Positions 7,301 through 12,900 of a DNA stretch of 12,900 bases are shown here, in pieces. How positions within the stretch are numbered: position 1 is the first letter of the stretch; the number at the start of each line of letters is the position of its first letter. The notes under the pieces were generated by a model that was given only the letters and a program-made list of their open reading frames with translations, had not been told where the DNA came from and did no database searches. The position numbers were made by a program, and so were the translations under genes. The DNA is from Tannerella sp. (GTDB lineage Bacteria; Bacteroidota; Bacteroidia; Bacteroidales; Tannerellaceae): the NCBI GenBank assembly GCA_031267485.1, contig JAIRYY010000206.1, forward strand, positions 1 through 12,900, given 5' to 3'.

Positions 7301-7636
7301 GAAGACAATCCCTCCAATACCGTGCCAAGGCCTTCACAGGGTGGGAATACTACATTTTTGGCCACCAGAACATCAACCCGCTATCTGGAAAATGCCGGAT
7401 ATGTCAGGCTGAAAAATCTGTCCGTTTCCTATGTGTTGCCGCAGCAGTTCGTGTCGAAGATTAAAGGCGGCAATGCTGTCGTTTCACTTAATGCGACAAA
7501 CCTTATGACCTTTACCGGATACAAGGGGCTCGATCCCGAGGCGTTAAGCACATCAAGCCTGCTGTCCGGGGGAATCGACTACACGCCCTATCCGTCAACA
7601 CGTTTTTATTCTTTTTCCTTACAGTTATCTTTCTAA
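4298..7636 (+). CDS. SusC-like TonB-dependent outer-membrane transducer with STN domain
   Basis: This 1112-residue protein imports glycan fragments through the outer membrane using TonB energy. A long basic leader precedes the hydrophobic signal core (KLVVFFITVAFCHISAV, about 23-39), with likely cleavage near NSYAQ (40-44). Next come an STN domain (about 46-118; LKLDNVTLMEAIRSIEQQTEFVF), a carboxypeptidase-regulatory-like beta domain (about 127-197; KGTVTDQDGEPVTGANV), and a TonB-box-like EEIVVIGYGTVQKKDLTGAVSSV (204-226). The plug follows with SIRGTGSVTGNNDPLIVVDGIP (266-287) and ILKDASASAIYGARASNGVVIITTARG (306-332). The rest is beta-barrel ending in FSLQLSF. The STN domain marks it as a signalling type that talks to FecR, encoded just upstream. 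The start at 4298 is favoured over ATGs at 4313 and 4361 because long leaders are usual in STN-type SusC proteins, but 4361 would also leave a complete signal peptide. Codon 2 begins a run of nine A. Confidence 0.96.
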   Translation: MKKKSMTEKITSFSRTNLLRKMKLVVFFITVAFCHISAVNSYAQKTEITLKLDNVTLMEAIRSIEQQTEFVFLYSNDRIDLNRKVSFDIKKGTITDILEHISDGHAYIIENRQILLLPAAVRTPVKNIKGTVTDQDGEPVTGANVIEKGTTNGTITGIDGEFTLNVGANAVLQVSYIGYAMQEIAVDDRQNITVTLIENTEALEEIVVIGYGTVQKKDLTGAVSSVGIKTLRERPVPTVAASLQGKLGGVMIQETGGDLTGRFQFSIRGTGSVTGNNDPLIVVDGIPLFNNDLSTINSKDIVSMDILKDASASAIYGARASNGVVIITTARGQAGKPHVTFGMDMGFENIARRYEVLTTEQQRQLFVEAFKNTNRNPAVYENTANPVWQIQTDWQKLGMRTGIRQNYSLSINGGNESSKYAVSGSYVRRLGIMKNTDLDEFYLRANNDIAVGDRITVATSIGATYQHQNMLENDRWGTGAYQRLVSSHTYLPAYDERGELFAVSTNADPYFGENFNPLIEQLLPENKQESSRIMGSLKVGYDIIEGLTLTANAGADISSVNGYQYLPVYEIGRYSRTQGSATNSGRQSLNWVTDLTLQYRKSWENHTLTLLGGASAQQHVLTNTGATGTGTVDNFLNQLSNQTSFSATGASVTSGLLSTFFRVNYGYKDRYLVTGTIRRDGSSKFGADKRFGHFPSVSAAWRVTEESFLKEIKSLNNLKIRVGYGVTGNQDIGDFAFLTRAGATPYVWGNMVVVGNSPINMGNSGLQWESARQFNLGFDASFFRDRISFVMDYYDKKSEDLLIRIPVPYTASVSENPYVNLGSLQNKGFEFNLTSRNLTGKFSWTTEFNISFNKNKVLDIGKNALGEPLQIPGENISLPNDFVNLTIAGKPVGAFYMYEFTGIWQKDEAEEAAKFGAVPGDPRYADLNNSKSLDTEDKKFVGSPLPEYFGGLTNTFSYGPLSLNIFFNFAGGNKSYNAMRNLNARSVPFNQQLAEVAGFWTEDNPSNTVPRPSQGGNTTFLATRTSTRYLENAGYVRLKNLSVSYVLPQQFVSKIKGGNAVVSLNATNLMTFTGYKGLDPEALSTSSLLSGGIDYTPYPSTRFYSFSLQLSF

Positions 7637-7646
7637 TCCGAAAATT

Positions 7647-9155
7647 ATGAAACAATTGAAATCCATAACACTATTATCCGGTCTTTTCCTGTTTTTTACG
7701 GGATGCACCGGTTTTCTTGAGCCTCAGATGAAAGGTTCGACAGATTTGCAGCAGCTTATTTCTTCCCAGCAGGGAATGTTCACCGCAGTCAACGGCATGT
7801 ACAAGCCCCTGCAGCCCATATACAGGGGAAACATGCAACTGATACTTGAACTTGCCGGCGACGACGGATGGGCATGGAGAAACGCCCCCGAAGCAGACCT
7901 GTTTATCTCGGAACAGGACTATTCAAACATCGCTAATGTATGGCAACAGCATTATCTTGGCATAGGACGGGCGAATGTCATACTCGACAATCTGGATAAT
8001 GTAACCGATTTTGACTCGGAACAGCGAAAACAAGATTATGAAGGCCAGGCTAAATTCATGCGGGCATTTTATTATTTCAATCTTGTGAGATTGTATGGAG
8101 GCGTTCCCGTCATTCTGCATCAGATTAATCAGCTTGAAGACGCGCAGGTTGCCCGGTCTTCAATGGAAGACGTATACCTCCAGATAGAAAAGGATTTGGA
8201 TGAAGCCGAACATCTTCTGCCTGCCGAATATGCGGGAACGGCCGGGTCGGAGACCGGACGCCCTACCACCCATGCGGCAAGTGCGTTGAAAACACTTGTA
8301 TACCTGGAAATATGCAACTGGGATAAAGTTATCGAATCTGCCGATAAAATTATAGATAAGGGACTTCTCGTCGATTATGACGATAATTTTAACGGAACAG
8401 CCGAAAATGGGAAGCAGGTATTTTTTGAAGTGCAGTACGGAGGTGTGACTGCGGCGACAACAACGAATCTTAGCACGTCATTCTCGCCCCAGGTTTTTTC
8501 AAACGGGAGTGCGATGATTTTGCCTACTGACGACAATCTGAACGGGCAGGGAGGAGGGCCTTCCTCGGGAGGCGGATTCGTCCAGTTATTTGATGAACGG
8601 CCCGGCGACAACCGCAAGGACGTCATTATTCAGACGTATGGCCTGGCCAATTTCATCAAGCCGGATCAGCCCGACGGAACTTTATACTATGTGAATAAAT
8701 ACTATAATACCGTTGATGCGGACGGATTAAGCTCGTGGAACTTCCCCCTGATACGGTATGCGGAAATATTACTCGCGAAAGCCGAAGCGCTGAACGAGAA
8801 ATCCTATGCTTCGGATGGCGAAGCCTTTGCACTGATTAATAAACTGCGCGAAAAAGCGGGATTGCCTCCTTTGACGTCCGTTCAGATTCCGGATCGGGAA
8901 AAGTTCAGAAATGAATTGATGAACGAACGGAGAATTGAACTCGCTTTTGAATGTAAACGCTATTTTGACCTTAACAGATGGGGCATCGTACGGCAGGTTA
9001 TACAGAAACAGCTGGATTTCATGAAACTTAAATTTCCTGAAAATAAAGTAATCACACATCCCATAACGGGAAAACCGTATTATCTTTACCCGATTCCCGC
9101 AACCGAGTTTGTTAACAATGCCAAACTTGGCGAACAGAATCCGGGATACAAATAA
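7647..9155 (+). CDS. SusD/RagB-like surface glycan-binding lipoprotein
   Basis: The 502-residue protein starts with a lipoprotein signal peptide; the lipobox FTGC places the acylated cysteine at C20. SusD features follow in order: an N-terminal helical part with QQGMFTAVNGMYKPL (41-55), the conserved FMRAFYYFNLVRLYGGVPVI (137-156), the RYAEILLAKAEALN tetratricopeptide-like helix (370-383), NERRIELAFECKRYFDLNRWG (426-446), and the usual C-terminal ending YYLYPIPATEFVNNAKLGEQNPGYK. Family members cap the SusC barrel from outside and bind the substrate. The gene begins 10 bases after the susC stop, so the pair is certainly co-transcribed. A glycine/serine-rich loop (GQGGGPSSGGG, 300-310) stands out. 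Sequence alone does not tell which glycan it binds; the fucosidase and sulfatase downstream suggest a fucosylated, sulfated one. Confidence 0.96.
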   Translation: MKQLKSITLLSGLFLFFTGCTGFLEPQMKGSTDLQQLISSQQGMFTAVNGMYKPLQPIYRGNMQLILELAGDDGWAWRNAPEADLFISEQDYSNIANVWQQHYLGIGRANVILDNLDNVTDFDSEQRKQDYEGQAKFMRAFYYFNLVRLYGGVPVILHQINQLEDAQVARSSMEDVYLQIEKDLDEAEHLLPAEYAGTAGSETGRPTTHAASALKTLVYLEICNWDKVIESADKIIDKGLLVDYDDNFNGTAENGKQVFFEVQYGGVTAATTTNLSTSFSPQVFSNGSAMILPTDDNLNGQGGGPSSGGGFVQLFDERPGDNRKDVIIQTYGLANFIKPDQPDGTLYYVNKYYNTVDADGLSSWNFPLIRYAEILLAKAEALNEKSYASDGEAFALINKLREKAGLPPLTSVQIPDREKFRNELMNERRIELAFECKRYFDLNRWGIVRQVIQKQLDFMKLKFPENKVITHPITGKPYYLYPIPATEFVNNAKLGEQNPGYK

Positions 9156-9202
9156 TCCTTATTTAAGCTGTTTATTCAAATTATCAATTATACCGGTTTA
9201 AT

Positions 9203-11143
9203 ATGAAAGTGAATATGTCTGTTTTTTTTAAGAACAAAATCCGTTGCCGTCAGGCATTCGTATCAGTTTTGACGGCTCTCCTGCTTCCGGTTGCAGCTTT
9301 TGCGCAGGGAAGCGGGGACGAGCAGGGTCTGGAAACGGGGAAACTTGACCTGAAGCAGGACAGTCTGGCGCTGCGGGAGGCGCTGGACGGCTGGTGGCTG
9401 AAAGCTAACGAATCGCTGGACGGGAGAATGTCGTGGTACGACGACGCGAAATTCGGATGTTTCGTTCACTGGGGAGTGTATTCGGTTCCCGGAGGCGAAT
9501 GGAAGGGGAGGGAGGTCAGCGGATATTCCGAGCATCTGATGCGCAAGGAGAAAATTCCGGCGGACGAATACCGGCGGACGCTGGTGGAGACGTTCAATCC
9601 GGTCGAATTTGACGCCGGCGAATGGATACGCCACGCCAAAGAGGCCGGGATGCGCTATTTCATCGTTACGGCAAAGCATCACGACGGCTTTGCGATGTTT
9701 TTCTCCGATGCTTATCCGTATGATATGCGGCTGACAAAATTCAACCGCGACCCGATGAGGGAACTCGCCGACGAGGCCAGGAAACAGGGCGTCAAATTCG
9801 GCTTTTACTATTCGCACGCTTTCGACTGGGAACATCCGGATGCGCCCGGCAATGACTGGGATTATGGCAATCCCGGCGGCGACGAACTGCTGTGCGGAAG
9901 CAACTGGTGGTTTTCCTGTCCGCAGTTCCTCCCGCGTGCCGGGAAATACGTCAGCGAAAAGTCAATCCCCCAGATTCTCGAACTGATTCGCGCGTATCAG
10001 CCCGATATCCTGTGGTTTGACACGCCGCACAAGCTGCCGCTTTACGAAAACATCCGCATCCTGAAAGCAATCCGGGAAGCGGACGCGGACATCGTCGTGA
10101 ACGGGCGGCTGGCGCGGTTTGGCGGCGGCAACCTCGGTGATTACAGGAACACGGGCGACCGGGCGGCCTTCTTTTATCCCGTGGAGGGACGCTGGGAATC
10201 CATTCCCACTACGAACGAATCGTACGGATACAGCCGGCATGACCGTTCGCACAAGCCGGTGGGACATTTCGTCCGGCTGCTTGCCACGGCCGTCTCGAAA
10301 GGCGGGAACATCCTGATGAACGTCGGCCCGACGGGCAGCGGCCGGTGGGATGACGCGGACGTCCGGATATTCAACGGCGTCGGCCGCTGGCTGGAGACGT
10401 ACGGGGAGGCCATTTACGGCAATGACGCGACCGACCTGCCCGACCAGACCTGGGGCGTCACCACGCGGAAAGGCGACGTCACCTACCTCCACGTGTACGA
10501 CTGGCCGGAAAACGGCGGGCTTACCGTCGGAGGACTGACGTCGGACATTGCCCGCGCCTGGGTTGTGTCCGACAAAAAGCGGGAGGACATCGAACATTCG
10601 AGAATCAACGGCCGGGACGTCGTGCTGCGGCTCGCCGGCAACGCGCCCGACACGGTGAACACGGTCATCGCGCTGACCCTGAAAAACGCGCGGCCTGCCT
10701 GTCCCGTCAGGCTGCTCGACCCGGCGGGAGACAACACGCTGCCGGCTTTCGACGCGGTTTTAAGCGGCGGCGACGGCGGCTTCGGATTCGGCTTCGGCTT
10801 TGGCTTTGGCGACGGGAAGCCGAACCGCAACTTCGTGAACGGCTGGAAAAGCAACGACCAGACGCTCCGGTGGAAATTCAGGCTGAACGAACCGGCCGCC
10901 TACAGGCTGTACGTTCAGTACAACACGTCGTCCGCCGAAGACCGGGGCGCCGTAAGCATCGAAGTCGACGGACGGGAAACCGGAATATCCTACGCGCCCT
11001 TCACCGAACGGCAGGGAACGGCGACCCTTTATGCGGGTGAGGCCAGCCTGGAAAAGGGGGAACACCAGATCGCCCTGAAAGGCGTCGAATATCAAGGCGG
11101 CGAATACATGCGGCCCATTGCAGTGAAACTAATACACAAATAA
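9203..11143 (+). CDS. Secreted alpha-L-fucosidase, glycoside hydrolase family GH29
   Basis: This 646-residue enzyme releases alpha-linked L-fucose from glycans by a retaining mechanism. A signal peptide ends near AAFA (31-34). The GH29 barrel shows WYDDAKFGCFVHWGVYSVPGGEW (78-100), AKHHDGFAMFF (157-167), PDILWFDTPHK (267-277) with D273 as likely nucleophile, and SKGGNILMNVGPTGSGRWDD (365-384). E332 in RWESIPTTNESYGY is a candidate acid/base, less certain because this residue is poorly conserved in GH29. A Gly-Phe repeat (526-535, five GF units) then leads to a C-terminal beta-sandwich-like module (about 543-646), possibly carbohydrate-binding. The gene follows susD by 47 bases and precedes the sulfatase by 4. 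No lipobox is seen, so the enzyme is probably periplasmic. M5 is an alternative start. GC content is clearly higher than in susC/susD. Confidence 0.94.
   Translation: MKVNMSVFFKNKIRCRQAFVSVLTALLLPVAAFAQGSGDEQGLETGKLDLKQDSLALREALDGWWLKANESLDGRMSWYDDAKFGCFVHWGVYSVPGGEWKGREVSGYSEHLMRKEKIPADEYRRTLVETFNPVEFDAGEWIRHAKEAGMRYFIVTAKHHDGFAMFFSDAYPYDMRLTKFNRDPMRELADEARKQGVKFGFYYSHAFDWEHPDAPGNDWDYGNPGGDELLCGSNWWFSCPQFLPRAGKYVSEKSIPQILELIRAYQPDILWFDTPHKLPLYENIRILKAIREADADIVVNGRLARFGGGNLGDYRNTGDRAAFFYPVEGRWESIPTTNESYGYSRHDRSHKPVGHFVRLLATAVSKGGNILMNVGPTGSGRWDDADVRIFNGVGRWLETYGEAIYGNDATDLPDQTWGVTTRKGDVTYLHVYDWPENGGLTVGGLTSDIARAWVVSDKKREDIEHSRINGRDVVLRLAGNAPDTVNTVIALTLKNARPACPVRLLDPAGDNTLPAFDAVLSGGDGGFGFGFGFGFGDGKPNRNFVNGWKSNDQTLRWKFRLNEPAAYRLYVQYNTSSAEDRGAVSIEVDGRETGISYAPFTERQGTATLYAGEASLEKGEHQIALKGVEYQGGEYMRPIAVKLIHK
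10778..10807 (+). repeat. Five tandem 6-base units (GGN TTY) inside the fucosidase gene
   Basis: Five in-frame hexamers GGCTTC, GGATTC, GGCTTC, GGCTTT, GGCTTT encode (Gly-Phe)5 at residues 526-535, flanked by GGDG and GDG. The units differ at third codon positions. Gain or loss of a unit would change linker length by two residues without a frameshift. The repeat lies between the catalytic/intermediate part and the C-terminal module. Confidence 0.85.
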
Positions 11144-11147
11144 CATC

Positions 11148-12701
11148 ATGAAACAGAATCTTCTTTTATCCGTCGGCAGTCTTGCCATTCTGGCGGGATG
11201 CGGGGCAAAAACGGCGGAAAAGCCCAACATCGTATTCATCCTGGCCGACGACCTGGGATACGGCGACGTCTCGTTCCTCAACGGGGAATCGAAAATCCCA
11301 ACGCCGAACATTGACCGCATCGCCCGCAGCGGCGTCGTTTTCAGGAACGCCCACAGCAGTTCGTCGGTAAGTTCGCCCACGCGCTACGGCATCCTCACGG
11401 GACGCTACAACTGGCGGTCGACGCTCAAGCGCGGCGTCCTGAACGGATACAGCGAGGCGCTGATACCCGCGGAACGCACGACGACCGCCTCCATGCTCAG
11501 GAAACAGGGATACGAAACCGCCTGCATCGGGAAATGGCACCTGGGATGGACGTGGAGCGGCGTGGAGAAAGGCGTCGACAGCGTGGATTTCACGCAGCCC
11601 GTCACCCACGGCCCGACCGCCGTCGGATTCGACTGTTTCTACGGCATTGCCGCATCGCTCGACATGCCGCCATACGTCTACGTCGAAAATGACCGGCCGA
11701 CGGCCCTGCCCGACAGAATCACCTCCGGGAAAGGCATGCAGATGTGGAGGGAGGGGCCGACCGCTTCGGATTTCGAACACCGGGCGACGCTTTCGCATCT
11801 GACGGACAGGGCGGTGGATTACATCGGCAGCCGGGCCGCCGGCAAGCCTTTTTACCTCTATCTGCCTCTGCCCGCGCCGCACACGCCCATTCTGCCGGGC
11901 GAGGCGTTTCAGGGCAAATCGGGACTGAATCCTTACGGGGATTTTGTCATGGAGGTGGATTACATGGTCGGCAGAATAGCCGAAGCGCTGAGGCAAAACG
12001 GAATGGAGGACAACACGATTCTCGTCTTCACGTCGGACAACGGCTGCAGTCCCGCCGCGCAGATTGAGGAACTGCAGGAAAAGGGTCACTATCCGAGCCA
12101 CGTCTACCGCGGGCACAAGGCGGATTTGTACGAGGGAGGACATCGCATCCCGTGCATCGTCCGGTGGCCGGCGCGCATCGAACCGCATGACGTCGAACAG
12201 GCCGTCTGCCTGACCGATTTCATGGCCGCATTTGCCGCCCTGACCGGCTATCCGCTAAGCGACGGCGAGGCGGAGGACAGCTACGACATACTGCCCCTGC
12301 TGCTCTGTACGACCGAACCGGAACCTGTCCGGGAGGCCATCGTTCACCATTCCATCAACGGCGAATTTTCCCTGCGTCGCGGCGACTGGAAACTGCTGCT
12401 CTCGCCCAGCTCCGGAGGCTGGAGCTATCCGCGTCCCGGCAGGGATACGGCCATCATCCGGACACTGCCCGAAATACAGCTCTACAACGTAAAAGACGAC
12501 CCCGCGGAAAGCCGGAACGTCTACGCGGAGCATGCCGGGATCGTCAGCGAACTGCGGGCAATCATGATTGAATGTATCAGAAACGGACGGAGTACGCCCG
12601 GTACGCCGCAGAAGAACGACGGCAACAAGGACTGGGGCGAAAAACTCATCGAAGAGTTGACGAAAACGACAGACAATGACATCGGAAAGGAAACTCAATA
12701 A
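11148..12701 (+). CDS. Ser-type sulfatase (formylglycine-dependent), lipoprotein
   Basis: This 517-residue enzyme should remove sulfate esters from a glycan. The N-terminus is a lipoprotein signal with lipobox LAGC and acylated C18. Sulfatase hallmarks follow: metal-binding D34/D35 in FILADDLGYGD, the maturation motif S75-S-P-T-R79 followed by YGILTGRY, GKWHLGW (128-134), APHTPI (243-248), the metal pair in SDNGC (296-300), and GHKADLYEGGHRIP (322-335). S75 replaces the cysteine of aerobic sulfatases, so conversion to formylglycine needs a radical-SAM anaerobic maturase (anSME), which is not in this window. The gene starts 4 bases after the fucosidase stop, indicating one transcript and linked substrates. 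The sulfatase S1 subfamily, and thus the sulfated position removed, cannot be assigned by reading. The acidic and lysine-rich C-terminus (about 485-517) looks unstructured. Confidence 0.94.
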   Translation: MKQNLLLSVGSLAILAGCGAKTAEKPNIVFILADDLGYGDVSFLNGESKIPTPNIDRIARSGVVFRNAHSSSSVSSPTRYGILTGRYNWRSTLKRGVLNGYSEALIPAERTTTASMLRKQGYETACIGKWHLGWTWSGVEKGVDSVDFTQPVTHGPTAVGFDCFYGIAASLDMPPYVYVENDRPTALPDRITSGKGMQMWREGPTASDFEHRATLSHLTDRAVDYIGSRAAGKPFYLYLPLPAPHTPILPGEAFQGKSGLNPYGDFVMEVDYMVGRIAEALRQNGMEDNTILVFTSDNGCSPAAQIEELQEKGHYPSHVYRGHKADLYEGGHRIPCIVRWPARIEPHDVEQAVCLTDFMAAFAALTGYPLSDGEAEDSYDILPLLLCTTEPEPVREAIVHHSINGEFSLRRGDWKLLLSPSSGGWSYPRPGRDTAIIRTLPEIQLYNVKDDPAESRNVYAEHAGIVSELRAIMIECIRNGRSTPGTPQKNDGNKDWGEKLIEELTKTTDNDIGKETQ

Positions 12702-12709
12702 ATGTTTCC

Positions 12710-12724
12710 CTTTAGTAACTAAAG
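12710..12724. repeat. Palindrome just after the sulfatase gene
   Basis: CTTTAGTAACTAAAG is a perfect inverted repeat with 7-base arms around a single central base, starting 8 bases after the sulfatase stop. It is A+T-rich, has no following T tract and almost no room for a loop, so it is more like a protein-binding dyad than a terminator. Function unknown. Confidence 0.4.
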
Positions 12725-12785
12725 TACACGATTTGTCCCGGACGGATAATATATCGGCAGAAAAATTTTCAGAGACATTTAAGCT

Positions 12786-12803
12786 CCGTGCCGTCAGGTA
12801 CGG
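12786..12803. repeat. Short hairpin in the right-edge noncoding stretch
   Basis: CCGTGCC (12786-12792) can pair with GGTACGG (12797-12803), including one G-T pair, around the loop GTCA. There is no T tract on either side, so it is not a standard terminator. The surrounding 12702-12900 shows no convincing gene in any frame; the sequence may be a spacer before a gene beyond the edge. Confidence 0.3.
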
Positions 12804-12900
12804 AATGTCGGTAGAAATAGTCGCGGGCCAAACCAAACGCCTGCCGCGGTGTACCCAGAGTATTGTGAGTCAACTATCGTACATGTAGGCACGCGAGAAG

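Noticed and set aside
11166-12188. A 340-codon minus-strand frame within the sulfatase gene
   Set aside because: The sulfatase frame has the full catalytic signature. The antisense product shows only biased composition.
12676-12888. A 70-codon plus-strand frame overlapping the end of the sulfatase gene
   Set aside because: It starts inside the sulfatase gene, resembles no family I recognise and has no start signal. It cannot be separated from chance.
1-12900. CRISPR arrays, tRNA/rRNA genes, insertion sequences or attachment sites
   Set aside because: No spaced direct repeats, cloverleaf sequences, rRNA-like stretches, transposase genes or terminal inverted repeats were seen on either strand.

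Overview
The window looks like a chromosomal segment of a Bacteroidales member. The evidence is a SusC/SusD pair, a FecR-type anti-sigma factor of the Bacteroidota kind, a serine-type sulfatase, near absence of Shine-Dalgarno sequences, and matches to the Bacteroides -7 promoter element TAnnTTTG. GC content is fairly high in several genes, which would suit an Alistipes/Rikenellaceae-like lineage, but genus cannot be fixed from this sequence.

Left part (1-3065). The 5' portion of an ECF sigma factor gene runs leftward off the window edge. A 166-base divergent control region separates it from a GC-rich two-component operon running rightward: an NtrC-type sigma-54-activating response regulator and its membrane histidine kinase, joined by an ATGA stop/start overlap.

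Middle and right part (3152-12701). This is a compact polysaccharide utilization locus (PUL), all on the + strand: fecR-type anti-sigma factor, a SusC-like TonB-dependent transducer with an N-terminal STN signalling domain, a SusD-like surface lipoprotein, a secreted GH29 alpha-L-fucosidase and a lipoprotein sulfatase of the Ser type. SusC, SusD, fucosidase and sulfatase are separated by 10, 47 and 4 bases and are probably one transcript. The expected chain is: SusD and SusC capture and import a fucosylated, probably sulfated glycan; the fucosidase and sulfatase trim it in the periplasm; occupancy of SusC is relayed through its STN domain to FecR, which frees an ECF sigma factor. No ECF sigma gene sits next to fecR, so the cognate sigma must be the left-edge gene or lie elsewhere.

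Most notable: the 156-base fecR-susC spacer carries, on the minus strand, a promoter-like element at the susC start codon, a short hairpin with a T8 tract, and a strong hairpin followed by a T tract. Together they outline an antisense small RNA of roughly 95 nt opposite the susC leader, as described for DonS-type PUL repressor RNAs of Bacteroides. Base composition is mosaic: the two-component pair and the two enzymes are GC-rich, while fecR-susC-susD is visibly richer in A+T. The last 199 bases hold no convincing gene, only a small palindrome and a short hairpin.
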